A DNA stretch of 64,000 bases from Veillonella sp. VA142 (GCF_003992135.1 NZ_RQVN01000005.1:24001-88000); one strand, 5' to 3'. Positions 35,106-44,696 are shown, counted from the stretch's first letter. The notes: generated from the letters alone by a model not told the origin. Made by a program: numbers and translations.

Positions 35106-36625
35106 TAGTCTTGCTCCCATAATGATTGAATATAATCCATATCTAAATGTTCTTCTACAATCTTAGCTAATCGATTATAGGCAGCTTCTTTATGTTCAAA
35201 GTAGCGGAATACAATATCTAATGGCTCTAATCCTTTTTTTGTACGCAATGCATTCAGGATTGAGCGACGTAATCCATCATTATCTAAAATACCGTGAATA
35301 TATGTGCCCATCACTTGACCATTACTAGTGACAAAACCATCGATCACATCTACTTTAGCATCACTACGCTTTTGAATATGGAAACAACGTTCTCCTGGTC
35401 CTACTGGCTGTGTATCTCCCATATGGATTTCATAGCCTATAAGATTTTCACCACTATAGTTAGTACCTAAGAAAGATAAATCCTTTACATCAAAACAAAC
35501 TTGATGTGTTAATTTTTCAGTTTTCATAGTAGTAGCTGTTGGAAGCAAACCTAAGCCTTTTAATTCAGGAATATCCCCTTCAATCCCTTCTGGATCATAA
35601 AGCATTTCTCCCAGCATTTGATTACCGCCGCAAATACCCAATACAGGTACCCCAGCATTTGCTAAGTCGTGGATATCTTTATCATAGCCATGCTCCTGCA
35701 AATACGATAAGTCAGCTAATGTGTTTTTAGAGCCTGGTAAAATTACCATATCTGGATGACCAATTGGCTCCCCTTGTTTCACAAAACGAACAGATACATC
35801 TGGTTCATAGGCAAGAGCATCAAAGTCTGTAAAGTTGGAAATTTTAGGAGTTTGCATCACCGCAATCGTAATCTCTTTTGATACACCTCTATATTTACTT
35901 TCTAATGCTACAGAATCTTCTTCATCAATATCAAGGTTTTCTATCGCCGGTACTACACCTACCACTTTTTTACCTGTTTTTTCTTCAATAAAATCCAATG
36001 CAGGTTGTAATAATGTGACATCACCTCTGAATTTATTAATGATAATACCTTTTACTAGATCTCTTTCATCTGGCTCTAATAATTCTAAAGTGCCCACCAC
36101 AGATGCGATAGCACCACCACGATCAATATCTGCAATAAGCATTACAGGAGCCTTTGCTAACTTGGCAACACGCATGTTTACAATATCATTAGCTTTTAAA
36201 TTGACTTCCGCAGGGCTACCAGCGCCTTCAATAACAATCATATCGAAATTATCATCAAGATATTGTAAACTTTCTTTTACTTTATCTAAGGCTGTTAAGG
36301 AGTATTTTGTATGGTATTCTCTAGCGCTATACACACCTACCGGTTTGCCCATTAATACGACTTGAGAGGACTGATTTCCTGTAGGTTTCAATAGGACAGG
36401 ATTCATTTGTACAATAGGTTCTAAACCTGCTGCTTCCGCTTGTGCTACTTGGGCTCGACCAATTTCATCCCCTGCTTTCGTAACATAGGAATTTAATGCC
36501 ATATTTTGTGCTTTAAAAGGTACAGTTTTATATCCCTTATTGTGTAAGATCCGACACATTGCTGTCGCTAAAATACTTTTACCCACATTAGAACTGGTAC
36601 CTTGAAACATAATTTTTTTAGCCAT
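35105..36625 (-). CDS. cobQ: Cobyric acid synthase CobQ
   Basis: CobQ amidates four side chains of adenosylcobyrinic a,c-diamide using glutamine and ATP. The 506-residue protein has the N-terminal dethiobiotin-synthetase-like ATPase domain (MFQGTSSNVGKS, IEGAGSPAE, IADIDRGGA) and the C-terminal glutamine amidotransferase domain with its cysteine in GICGGNQMLG. It overlaps cobU by 8 bp and cbiB by one base. Confidence 0.97.
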   Translation of the reverse strand: MAKKIMFQGTSSNVGKSILATAMCRILHNKGYKTVPFKAQNMALNSYVTKAGDEIGRAQVAQAEAAGLEPIVQMNPVLLKPTGNQSSQVVLMGKPVGVYSAREYHTKYSLTALDKVKESLQYLDDNFDMIVIEGAGSPAEVNLKANDIVNMRVAKLAKAPVMLIADIDRGGAIASVVGTLELLEPDERDLVKGIIINKFRGDVTLLQPALDFIEEKTGKKVVGVVPAIENLDIDEEDSVALESKYRGVSKEITIAVMQTPKISNFTDFDALAYEPDVSVRFVKQGEPIGHPDMVILPGSKNTLADLSYLQEHGYDKDIHDLANAGVPVLGICGGNQMLGEMLYDPEGIEGDIPELKGLGLLPTATTMKTEKLTHQVCFDVKDLSFLGTNYSGENLIGYEIHMGDTQPVGPGERCFHIQKRSDAKVDVIDGFVTSNGQVMGTYIHGILDNDGLRRSILNALRTKKGLEPLDIVFRYFEHKEAAYNRLAKIVEEHLDMDYIQSLWEQD

Positions 36626-37205
36626 GGTTACTTACCTCCAATGCTTTTATATCTATTGTCATACCGCTGATTGTCATGTACGCTTCATCAGCCTCTGCAG
36701 CTACCAAACGATTGACACGTCCCATAATATCTCTAAAAATACGAGCTAATTGATTCTCTGGCACAATCCCTAAGCCAATTTCATTAGTTACAAAAATAAC
36801 TGTTTTTTCATTGTCTCCTCTGTACGAGCGAATCACATTGAGTACGGTTTCTACTTCTGAAAGTATCACACGTTCTCTTTGATTAACATCTTCCTGAGAA
36901 GTAAATTCACCATCTTGTAATAATAAATTAGTAGTCCACATCGTTAAGCAATCTACTAATACCACGGAGCATTCATCTAATACTTTTAGAATCTCTGCAC
37001 TAACAGTACAAGGAATTTCATAATTGTTCCAAATCATTTTTCGTCGCTCTTGGTGTAAATGAATACGATGTTTCATCTCCTCATCATAAGCTCGTCCTGT
37101 AGCAATATATCCTTTTTGCCCTTCCTTTGACAGTGCTATTGTTTCTGCAAACTCACTTTTGCCACTACGGGCACCACCTGTACAAAATATTATACGATTT
37201 TTCAT
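36618..37205 (-). CDS. cobU: Adenosylcobinamide kinase/guanylyltransferase CobU
   Basis: CobU phosphorylates adenosylcobinamide and then transfers GMP to it. The 195-residue protein has the P-loop CTGGARSGKSEFAE, the catalytic histidine region HQERR, the VLVDCLTMW strand and FVTNEIGLGIVPENQLAR. The start at 37205 gives the normal length. It is the first gene of the cobalamin run; only 71 bp separate it from the divergent gene at 37277, and no B12 riboswitch is seen there. Confidence 0.96.
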   Translation of the reverse strand: MKNRIIFCTGGARSGKSEFAETIALSKEGQKGYIATGRAYDEEMKHRIHLHQERRKMIWNNYEIPCTVSAEILKVLDECSVVLVDCLTMWTTNLLLQDGEFTSQEDVNQRERVILSEVETVLNVIRSYRGDNEKTVIFVTNEIGLGIVPENQLARIFRDIMGRVNRLVAAEADEAYMTISGMTIDIKALEVSNHG

Positions 37206-37276
37206 AACATACCTATACAAAGTTGCCCTCTATCAGTTATCATATGTACTATACATTCATTATGAAGGAGACAACT

Positions 37277-37627
37277 ATGGAATTATTAAACTTAGACATC
37301 CAATTAATGGCCACTCTATGGGAAAATACATACCGAGCAGTCATTAAAGATCAAAATGGAAATTATGTAGCCTCTGTTCGCATTATCGTAAATGTTCCAC
37401 TTTCACCAGATCGTTTACCACCGAATGCACCAAAAGCAGATCCACAATTATTTGTATTGGTAGAAGACGCTGTGATGGAATCGGAAGATATCATTCAATT
37501 TGAAACCTTATTATCCGTACACATCCGAGAGAAATTTAAAAATGAAATCGATCAGATTTATTTCTTCTATCCAAGCCCTGAAGACGTGTTAAATAAAACT
37601 GTAGATATACAAGAAGTACAACATTAA
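37277..37627 (+). CDS. Uncharacterised 116-residue protein
   Basis: I do not recognise this acidic soluble protein (MELLNLDIQLMATLWENTY start). It has a good AAGGAG ribosome binding site at 37265-37270 and stands divergent from cobU. No membrane segment, signal peptide, cysteine cluster or known motif is visible. The middle has a proline-rich loop (SPDRLPPNAPKADP) and the C-terminal half alternates hydrophobic and charged residues. Divergence from the cobalamin operon might mean a shared control region, but no link in function is shown. Confidence 0.65.
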   Translation: MELLNLDIQLMATLWENTYRAVIKDQNGNYVASVRIIVNVPLSPDRLPPNAPKADPQLFVLVEDAVMESEDIIQFETLLSVHIREKFKNEIDQIYFFYPSPEDVLNKTVDIQEVQH

Positions 37628-37697
37628 TCGCAGTAACTACATACATAGTATTATAGCACATCCAAGAAGATTTAATAGAAATAATCTAAGAGATAGT

Positions 37698-37731
37698 AAA
37701 AGGAGGTACCCTGCATGGAGTACCTCCTTTT
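37698..37731. terminator. Bidirectional terminator
   Basis: AAAAGGAGGTAC (37698-37709) pairs perfectly with GTACCTCCTTTT (37720-37731). It lies between the convergent genes at 37277-37627 and 37742-38245. The stem contains a ribosome-binding-site-like AGGAGG, but no start codon follows. Confidence 0.88.
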
Positions 37732-37741
37732 ATATCATAAA

Positions 37742-38245
37742 CTATTTCACTTCATCTTCTACGCGAGCTAAGATAAATAGCAAGTCGGATAAGCGATTCA
37801 AATAGCGAAGATTAGACATATGAATCTCTTCCGTTTCTCCTAACTTCCATAGGTCACGTTCTGCACGACGAACTATGGTACGACCTAAGTGCAAGAAACT
37901 GGATGCTTTACTATCGCCTGGTAGAATAAATTTAGATAGTGGCTCTAATTGTTCATCGAACTTGTCGATGATATGCTCTAAATTACTTACATGCTCATCT
38001 GTAATAGTAGCTGCTTGGCCTAAGCTAGAGATATCAGCCATAATCATCCATAGTTCTTTTTCAAGTTGCAATAATGTGTCTTGCACTACCTTTTTATCAG
38101 AGTACGCACGAGCTACTCCAAGAAAGGCTTGCGCCTCGTCAATGGTTCCGTACGTACAAACACGTTGAGATGCTTTGCTTACACGTTCGCCAGTATATAA
38201 ACCAGTAGAACCTGCATCGCCTGTTTTCGTGTACACTTTTGCCAT
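37742..38245 (-). CDS. pduO: PduO-type corrinoid adenosyltransferase
   Basis: This enzyme transfers the adenosyl group of ATP to cob(I)alamin or cobinamide. The 167-residue protein has the PduO/MMAB motif TKTGDAGSTGLYTGERVSK at the N-terminus and the helix with RTIVRRAERDLW near the C-terminus. The start at 38245 follows GGAGG. It lies close to the cobalamin operon, though across one intervening gene on the other strand. Confidence 0.93.
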   Translation of the reverse strand: MAKVYTKTGDAGSTGLYTGERVSKASQRVCTYGTIDEAQAFLGVARAYSDKKVVQDTLLQLEKELWMIMADISSLGQAATITDEHVSNLEHIIDKFDEQLEPLSKFILPGDSKASSFLHLGRTIVRRAERDLWKLGETEEIHMSNLRYLNRLSDLLFILARVEDEVK

Positions 38246-38309
38246 AGTATACCTCCTTAACAACTAGAAATCTTACGATCTCTGTAACATAAGATATGCA
38301 TTGCTTCCT

Positions 38310-39173
38310 TTATATGCGACTCGCTATATCACGCAAACGTTGAATACGACTTTCTGTAGATGGATGCGTGCTAAATAATTGAGTCATAGTAGAAGAAATT
38401 CCACTTAAAGGATTAATGATAAACATGTGTGCTGTAGATGATACACGGCTTTCGCTTTGACCAGGAAGCACACCAAATTTAGCATAATGCTCAATTTTGG
38501 CCAATGCAGATGCTAAAGATAATGGCTTACGACTCATCATCGCCCCTTCTTCATCTGCCAAATATTCACGAGAGCGTGAAATAGCCATTTGAATTAAGCT
38601 CGCTGCCAAAGGCGCCAAAATAATAGTTCCAAGTAATGCTAAAGGATTAGAATTTTCCTCATCATCACGGCCTCCAAAAATTGCTGCCCATTGTAACATA
38701 TTCGCCACCATCGCAATAAATCCTGCCATACTTGCTGCGATAGTACTAATTAATGTATCTCTATGCTTCACATGAGAGAGTTCATGAGCCAGTACACCTT
38801 CAATTTCATCATCTGTTAAGAGATTCATGATGCCTGTTGTCACTGCTACTGCTGCATGCTCAGGGTCACGACCTGTAGCGAATGCATTAGGTACCTCTGA
38901 TTCAATAATATACACTTTTGGCATCGGTAACCCAGCATTATGAACTAGCTTTTTTACAATATTAAAGATGGTAGGATTGTTTTGCTCATTAATTTCTCTA
39001 GCATCATAAGCCCGTAGTACCATAGACGCGCTATTCCAGTAAGTATAAAAATTTATCCCTAAGGAAATAATAAACATCAATATCATCCCAGAGTGACCGC
39101 CTATCATTTGACCAATCACCATCAATAATCCAGATAGTAATGCCAATAAGACCGCTGTTTTTATATTGTTCAT
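38310..39173 (-). CDS. htpX: Membrane protease HtpX homologue
   Basis: HtpX is a zinc metalloprotease of membrane protein quality control. The 287-residue protein has two N-terminal membrane segments, the zinc-binding HELSH motif in VLAHELSHVKHRD, two further hydrophobic stretches (about 145-200) and the ending STHPSTESRIQRL typical of the family. It has its own promoter-like sequence (39216-39244). Confidence 0.95.
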   Translation of the reverse strand: MNNIKTAVLLALLSGLLMVIGQMIGGHSGMILMFIISLGINFYTYWNSASMVLRAYDAREINEQNNPTIFNIVKKLVHNAGLPMPKVYIIESEVPNAFATGRDPEHAAVAVTTGIMNLLTDDEIEGVLAHELSHVKHRDTLISTIAASMAGFIAMVANMLQWAAIFGGRDDEENSNPLALLGTIILAPLAASLIQMAISRSREYLADEEGAMMSRKPLSLASALAKIEHYAKFGVLPGQSESRVSSTAHMFIINPLSGISSTMTQLFSTHPSTESRIQRLRDIASRI

Positions 39174-39215
39174 GTATTCCTCCTACTTAGATATTTTATA
39201 GAATGTATTTGCTTA

Positions 39216-39244
39216 ATTATATCACATATAGTTTAAAAGAATCA
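39216..39244 (-). promoter_or_regulatory. Putative htpX promoter
   Basis: On the minus strand TGATTC (39244-39239) and TATAAT (39221-39216) are 17 bp apart, with TG one base before the -10 element (extended -10). It lies in the 80-bp gap between thrB and htpX. Confidence 0.55.
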
Positions 39245-39253
39245 TGAAGTTTT

Positions 39254-40183
39254 CTATTCATATTTAATTTTTACAACTTTAGCGCCTTCCCGGTCTGCAT
39301 GCAGTACGAAACGACGACAATCAATATCGTGATTAATAAAGACAGAACTCATGGCATCTGCCACTGTCACTGCATGTTCTGGAGAACAATAAGCAATTAA
39401 GGTAGAGCCTGAACCACTAATAGTTGACCCATAGGCTCCATTCTCCTTAGCTGCTATAAATACATCATCACAATAAGGAATCAAAGTTTTACGATACGGT
39501 ACATGTAAATAATCCTGTAATGCTACAGACAAATTATCCATACGATTTTGTATCATAGATCCTACAAACAATGTAGCAAATCCTACATTAGCAACGGCTT
39601 CTTTATAACTTAATTCTGTTGGTAATACACTTCGTGCGTATGACGTTTCTACAATGACTTCCGGTACTACCACAGCAAATGTTAAATTACTTGGTACATC
39701 GATATGGGAATGGTATACCGTATCGTTTCCACCAACAGCACAAACTAAATTTCCCATGATAGCAGGCGCTACATTATCTGGATGCCCTTCCATATCATTG
39801 GCAATGAGTAATAATTGGTCCTTGTTCAAAGGTTCTTGCAAATAAGCATTGGCCAATAGTAAACCACCCACAATAGCTGTAGAACTACTACCAAGACCTC
39901 TTGATGGTGGAATTTGTGTATTCGAATGAATACGACCATAAATGGGAGCAGCATTTACCTCTTTAAATACTCGTTCCATGGCAATACCCACTAGATTTTG
40001 ACTATGGTCTTCCTGTTCCAATAAGTCTGCCCCAAATCCTTCAAAAGTATACGTATTGGATGAGGCCTGTTCATCAGGCTCAAAGGTAAATAGATTATAC
40101 AAATTTAATGCGACTCCTAGACAATCAAATCCAGGACCGCAATTGGCACTCGTAGCCGGTACTTGTACCGTAATAGATTTCAT
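39254..40183 (-). CDS. thrB: Homoserine kinase
   Basis: ThrB phosphorylates homoserine for threonine synthesis. The 309-residue GHMP kinase starts VQVPATSANCGPGFDCLG and has the phosphate loop PPSRGLGSSSTA. The start at 40183 follows AAAGGAG; the frame runs further upstream into hom but without a ribosome binding site. It lies 10 bp after hom. Confidence 0.96.
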   Translation of the reverse strand: MKSITVQVPATSANCGPGFDCLGVALNLYNLFTFEPDEQASSNTYTFEGFGADLLEQEDHSQNLVGIAMERVFKEVNAAPIYGRIHSNTQIPPSRGLGSSSTAIVGGLLLANAYLQEPLNKDQLLLIANDMEGHPDNVAPAIMGNLVCAVGGNDTVYHSHIDVPSNLTFAVVVPEVIVETSYARSVLPTELSYKEAVANVGFATLFVGSMIQNRMDNLSVALQDYLHVPYRKTLIPYCDDVFIAAKENGAYGSTISGSGSTLIAYCSPEHAVTVADAMSSVFINHDIDCRRFVLHADREGAKVVKIKYE

Positions 40184-40193
40184 GAACACTCCT

Positions 40194-41486
40194 TTATTCA
40201 ACCATGATGCGGATAACACTACCCACTTCTCTAACGACACGTAAATGGTTAAAAGAATCAATTAAATTTTGAATATATGCATGAGGACATTTAGAAGTAA
40301 TGATCGCTAATGTAGCCGTATCATTATCTGCTTTACGTTGAATCACAGAATGAGCAGAAATGCGTTGTTCTGCTAATTTGGTAGCTACTTTTGCCAATAC
40401 ACCTGTAGAGTTATCCACAGTCATGCGAATGTAATAAGCAGATTCAATTTTGCTAGAACTATACATTGTTTTTTGAGGATAATAGAATTGTTTCATTTCC
40501 CCGGTTTTGCCTTGCACCACATTGCGGGCTACTTCCATCACGTCACTTACGATAGAGCTACCTGTTGGTAAACTACCAGCTCCACGACCGTAGAACATGG
40601 CATCATCAAAGCCATTGCCACGTAAGAATACAGCATTAAACGAACCCCGCACAGAGGCTAATGGATGTGTGTTGGCAATAAAAGCAGGATGTACATTTAA
40701 GGACAAACCTTTTTTTGTTTCTCTCGCAATACCTAATAATTTAATCGTATAACCAAACTCTTTACCAAATTGGATGTCACTAGCATCAATTTTTGTAATT
40801 CCTTCACAACTTACATCTTCAAAGAAGATACGTTTATTAAAGGCAATAGAACCTAGTATAGCTAATTTACGTGCTGCGTCATAGCCTTCTACATCAGATG
40901 TAGGATCTGCTTCTGCATAGCCCAGCTCTTGTGCTTCTTTTAGGACTTCTTCATAGCCTAATCCATCTTCACTCATCTTAGACAAAATAAAGTTAGTTGT
41001 GCCATTTAAAATGCCCATAATTTCAGTAATTTGGTTACTACCAAAAGAATCATATAAGGCGCGGATAATTGGAATCGCCCCTGCCACACTCGCTTCAAAG
41101 CGTAAATCCACATGATGTTTTGTAGCTAATTCCATTAAATAAGGGCCAGCCTCTGCTAATAAATCTTTATTCGCAGTCACTACATGTTTGCCTGCAATGA
41201 TAGCTTCTTCAATACAGGTACGAGCAAAGGTAGTACCACCCATCACTTCCACTACAATATCTATAGATGAATCCTCTAAAATCTCTTTATAATCTGTTAC
41301 AAATATAGCCGTTGTAGGTAGTGTCACATGACTATATTTATCTGGATTTCTAACATAAATCTTGTCCACAATGACTGGAACATTGATGCGATGTTGAATC
41401 ACTTCCAAATTTGTGGTCAATAATTCAACAGTACCTTGACCAACAGTACCAAAACCCAATAGGGCAATCTTTACGCCTTGCTTCAT
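40194..41486 (-). CDS. hom: Homoserine dehydrogenase
   Basis: Hom reduces aspartate semialdehyde to homoserine. The 430-residue protein has the NAD(P) loop LLGFGTVGQGTVELL, EVMGGTTFA, the catalytic-domain stretch GILNGTTNFILSKM and EADPTSDVEGYDAARKLAIL, and a C-terminal ACT regulatory domain (about 350-430), suggesting threonine feedback. It lies between an ACT protein gene and thrB. Confidence 0.97.
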   Translation of the reverse strand: MKQGVKIALLGFGTVGQGTVELLTTNLEVIQHRINVPVIVDKIYVRNPDKYSHVTLPTTAIFVTDYKEILEDSSIDIVVEVMGGTTFARTCIEEAIIAGKHVVTANKDLLAEAGPYLMELATKHHVDLRFEASVAGAIPIIRALYDSFGSNQITEIMGILNGTTNFILSKMSEDGLGYEEVLKEAQELGYAEADPTSDVEGYDAARKLAILGSIAFNKRIFFEDVSCEGITKIDASDIQFGKEFGYTIKLLGIARETKKGLSLNVHPAFIANTHPLASVRGSFNAVFLRGNGFDDAMFYGRGAGSLPTGSSIVSDVMEVARNVVQGKTGEMKQFYYPQKTMYSSSKIESAYYIRMTVDNSTGVLAKVATKLAEQRISAHSVIQRKADNDTATLAIITSKCPHAYIQNLIDSFNHLRVVREVGSVIRIMVE

Positions 41487-41504
41487 TCTCTATCTCCTTA
41501 AGCA

Positions 41505-41957
41505 CTAGGCTTGACCAATTAGTTCTACCTTAATAACTCCCTCTAATTGTCGTACTTCGTGCAAAACATCTTCTACTGGTAATGTTAATTCCTTTGTTTC
41601 AAAGGAAATATTCACATGTGCTACACCTTGTAGAGGCAAATTCTGATTAATTGTCAATACACTGCCATTATAATCTGCAATGATCCGTAAAATATTAGAT
41701 AGCATACCAGATTCATTAGAAATCAGTGCATTAATCGACACAATTTTGCCTTGTGAAAGTTCATAAAATGGAAATACATAATCTTTGTATTTATAATAGG
41801 CAGAACGACTCAAATCCATTTTTTCAACAGCTTCATTAATCGTTTTGGCCTCTCCTAATTGTAAAATAGATTTTACTTTAATTGTTTTTTTAATCGCTTC
41901 TGGTAAAATTACTTCATTCACTAAATAAAATTTGTCTTTCTTGCCTTTCACAGCCAT
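41505..41957 (-). CDS. ACT domain protein (UPF0735/PheB type)
   Basis: The 150-residue protein has an N-terminal helical region (KFYLVNEVILPEAIKKTIKVKSIL, about 10-33) with a helix-turn-helix-like part (LSRSAYYKYKDYVFPF) and a C-terminal ACT domain (about 70-148, with SNESGMLSNILRIIADYNGSVLTINQ). The UPF0735/PheB family lies next to hom or thrB in many Firmicutes and may sense an amino acid. Its role is not established. Confidence 0.88.
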   Translation of the reverse strand: MAVKGKKDKFYLVNEVILPEAIKKTIKVKSILQLGEAKTINEAVEKMDLSRSAYYKYKDYVFPFYELSQGKIVSINALISNESGMLSNILRIIADYNGSVLTINQNLPLQGVAHVNISFETKELTLPVEDVLHEVRQLEGVIKVELIGQA

Positions 41958-41968
41958 AATTACACCTC

Positions 41969-42958
41969 TTAACTACTAGTGGAAACGGAACTTGCCATGT
42001 GTTGTCCATATAGAGTAAATACAGAGTACATACCGATAAAAAAAGGAACATATTCAGCTACAATCCGCCATGCCACTGCAACTAGCCCCACTGTTCCAAT
42101 TGGTACAAAGGAGGAAAACAAATACACAAATAATCCTTCAGCAACTCCTGTTCCACCTGGTGTGGGTGCAAAATATAAAATTAAATTTAATAAAATCATG
42201 CGATTTAATATTTCAACAATGCTAATATCTGAAGTAAACGCATACATCAAAGCTGGTGCAATAGCATATAAGAATAGCAAGCTCAATGCAGACTCAATAA
42301 ATACAATAAAAGATTGCATAGGGTTTGCATATAATAAACTAAGTCCCCCATTAAATTCATCCAACTTAATAAGCCATCCTTTGGGGCTTCCTTTTTTCAT
42401 TATCTTACATATCCACGTTATTAATTGCTTCATAAGTCGCGTTTGTAGCAGATACATTCCCATAAATGTTGAAATCACAACGAAAATTGATATACCTAAC
42501 AATTGAGCGTTTGTAATATAAGGTACTTCGATAGGTTCTGTTACCAATATGATTGGTAACATGACAATAAGAAATAAAATAGAAAATACAGTCCGCACTA
42601 ATACGATCGGCGCTGCTTTACCGATAGGCACGTGATAAGACCGCAAGATTAAAGCCTGTGCTACGGCACCACCACTAGCACCAGGTGTAAGCATAGCCAT
42701 AAAATAATTACCAAATATAACTCGTAAAATGGCAATTAAAGATAAACTATATCCCCCCATACGCACCAATCGTTGTAGACGCAATCCATCAAAGTACATT
42801 CCTAACGCAAGAGCTACTATGGCTAACAATAAAGATGTAAGGTTAAATGTACCTAACGTAGCCAATGAATCTAAATCAATTGTAAAATAAATTGTTATAC
42901 TAGACACAAGTAAGAGCAACAATCCAATCAGGATTCCTCGCTTTACCATGGTGCTCAT
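41969..42958 (-). CDS. Lysylphosphatidylglycerol synthase-type integral membrane protein (flippase-like)
   Basis: The 329-residue protein has about eight membrane segments and the signature TPGASGGAVAQALILR and FAPTPGGTGVAEG of the AglD/YbhN/MprF membrane-domain family (UPF0104). Those proteins carry lipids or glycolipids between leaflets in studied cases. It lacks the MprF synthase domain. It overlaps the deacetylase gene upstream by 4 bp, so the two are likely to work together. Confidence 0.82.
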   Translation of the reverse strand: MSTMVKRGILIGLLLLLVSSITIYFTIDLDSLATLGTFNLTSLLLAIVALALGMYFDGLRLQRLVRMGGYSLSLIAILRVIFGNYFMAMLTPGASGGAVAQALILRSYHVPIGKAAPIVLVRTVFSILFLIVMLPIILVTEPIEVPYITNAQLLGISIFVVISTFMGMYLLQTRLMKQLITWICKIMKKGSPKGWLIKLDEFNGGLSLLYANPMQSFIVFIESALSLLFLYAIAPALMYAFTSDISIVEILNRMILLNLILYFAPTPGGTGVAEGLFVYLFSSFVPIGTVGLVAVAWRIVAEYVPFFIGMYSVFTLYGQHMASSVSTSS

Positions 42959-43821
42959 GAACGGTCTCCTTCAGTCCATTGTCCATAATGGATTAGACTA
43001 ATATCATGAGTACCAACATATTCTTTTACTCTAGCTGATGTCATGGCATATCGTTCTTCGTCCCAATGATACCCCCAATCATATAAAGATCGAAGTGTAT
43101 GATTATCTTTACCAGGATGTGTCATAATTTCATGGACTCCTTGTTTTTTAGCAACCTTCTCTAAAATTGCTAATAAAGCATCTTCTGTAAGCTGTCCACC
43201 ATTCATCATACCCCAGAAATACAAAGGAGATGAAAATCCAAAATCTCGGGATGTGGCATAAGCTTGTTGTGTGATGACTGTAAGTCCTACTTTACCAATC
43301 CAACGTCCTAATGAAGACACGCCATTCAATAAAAATGGAGTTTCATCAGGCATACGAATCTTAGTTAATCCATGGCGTTTCATTTGTTCTGCCACCATTG
43401 GTAACACCTGTGGCAGTACATGCATATGTTGATGTCCATCCACATGAGTAATCGGTAATCCAGTAGATATTACCTTTTGAAATTGTGCTTCAATTTCTTT
43501 TCTCAATTCAGAACCTTTTATTTGCCCTTTGAAGAGACGTTTTATAAATTCTGTATGAGTCATAGGGAATTTTCCATCAATCAGTAAGCTTGGCACTTCT
43601 TTAGGATCACAAACTGGTGATAGCCCACCAACCAAGCAAACATGTAATCCAACTCCTAATGTGGGTGTTGTCTTAGCTAATAATATGGCATCCTCAAAAT
43701 GGTCCCCAGATGCCAATAAAGACGTACTTGTTACTATTCCTTGTTGATGACTTTCTAAGATTCCTTCATTAATAAGAGGATGTAAACCGAAGTCATCTGC
43801 ATTCACAATTAGACGTTTCAT
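42955..43821 (-). CDS. YdjC/ChbG-type carbohydrate or glycolipid deacetylase
   Basis: The 288-residue protein has the family's acidic start VNADDFGLHPLINEGI, the metal-binding HVDGHQHMHVLP and the MTHPG motif near the C-terminus. ChbG deacetylates acetylated disaccharides; the related HpnK acts in hopanoid glycolipid synthesis. Overlap with a flippase-like gene points to a membrane or envelope glycolipid substrate rather than sugar degradation, but this is inference. Confidence 0.86.
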   Translation of the reverse strand: MKRLIVNADDFGLHPLINEGILESHQQGIVTSTSLLASGDHFEDAILLAKTTPTLGVGLHVCLVGGLSPVCDPKEVPSLLIDGKFPMTHTEFIKRLFKGQIKGSELRKEIEAQFQKVISTGLPITHVDGHQHMHVLPQVLPMVAEQMKRHGLTKIRMPDETPFLLNGVSSLGRWIGKVGLTVITQQAYATSRDFGFSSPLYFWGMMNGGQLTEDALLAILEKVAKKQGVHEIMTHPGKDNHTLRSLYDWGYHWDEERYAMTSARVKEYVGTHDISLIHYGQWTEGDRS

Positions 43822-43874
43822 AGTTACCTTCCTGTACGCACTAAATGGATAATTGTATTATTATTTTACCAAAA

Positions 43875-44684
43875 TTATTGTTGTTTGGATAGACAAAATT
43901 TTCTTTCTTGTACTTTATACATGCACAAAGCTCCTGCTATAGCAACATTTAAAGATTCCATGGGACCATACATAGGGATTGAAATTCTTTGTGTAACTAT
44001 CTGTGATATATTTTCTGATATACCATTGGCTTCATTTCCTAAAGCAATCATAGTTGCCCCTTCATAACTAGGTTGTCCATAGTCAACACTATCTTCCAAC
44101 ACAGTTCCATACAGTTTGATTCCTGATTCTTTGAGTTTAATGATATTTTCCGTAGTAACATTTATATAAATCGGTAATTTACATAACCCACTCATAGTAC
44201 TGCGCACTGTTTTTTCATTGTATATATCAACAGTATTAGGAGTTAAAAACATTGCCTCCACCCCAGCACCTACAGCAGTTCGTATTAAAGTTCCTAAATT
44301 ACCTGGATCTTGTACCCCATCAATAAGTACATACAGAGCATTCGCTTTTACTCGAAAATCTTCTAATCGTCGTATTTTTTGGCATACAACAGCAATGACA
44401 CCTTGCCCATGAACAGTTGTTTCAATCCCTTTCCATAGGCTTTCTGAAAAGGAAAATACCTGAACTTCATAGATTTCACATAAGGATAGCAATGCATCTA
44501 ACTGTTCCTGTTTTATGGATTCTGTATTGACGATGACATACCGTACCGTACCAGTAGGCAGCATATCCATGACTGTACGATATCCTTCAGCTACAAATTC
44601 CTGATGCATAGTACGATATTTTCTCTTATATAATTGCACAATGTGCTTAATTTTTTTATTATCTCGTGAAGTAATCTCTTCCAT
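43875..44684 (-). CDS. SpoU/TrmH-family RNA 2'-O-methyltransferase
   Basis: The 269-residue SPOUT protein has the N-terminal substrate-binding domain (ITSRDNKKIKHIVQLYKRKYR) and the three knot motifs: DGVQDPGNLGTLIRTA, ALGNEANGIS and IPMYGPMESLNVAIAGAL. Target is probably rRNA (RlmB/TsnR-like), but the position is not predictable. It is 12 bp after the ABC exporter genes. Confidence 0.92.
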   Translation of the reverse strand: MEEITSRDNKKIKHIVQLYKRKYRTMHQEFVAEGYRTVMDMLPTGTVRYVIVNTESIKQEQLDALLSLCEIYEVQVFSFSESLWKGIETTVHGQGVIAVVCQKIRRLEDFRVKANALYVLIDGVQDPGNLGTLIRTAVGAGVEAMFLTPNTVDIYNEKTVRSTMSGLCKLPIYINVTTENIIKLKESGIKLYGTVLEDSVDYGQPSYEGATMIALGNEANGISENISQIVTQRISIPMYGPMESLNVAIAGALCMYKVQERKFCLSKQQ

Positions 44685-44696
44685 ATGACCCTTTCC

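Noticed and set aside
37206-37276. Cobalamin riboswitch before cobU
   Set aside because: Too short, and no B12 box or long conserved fold is visible.
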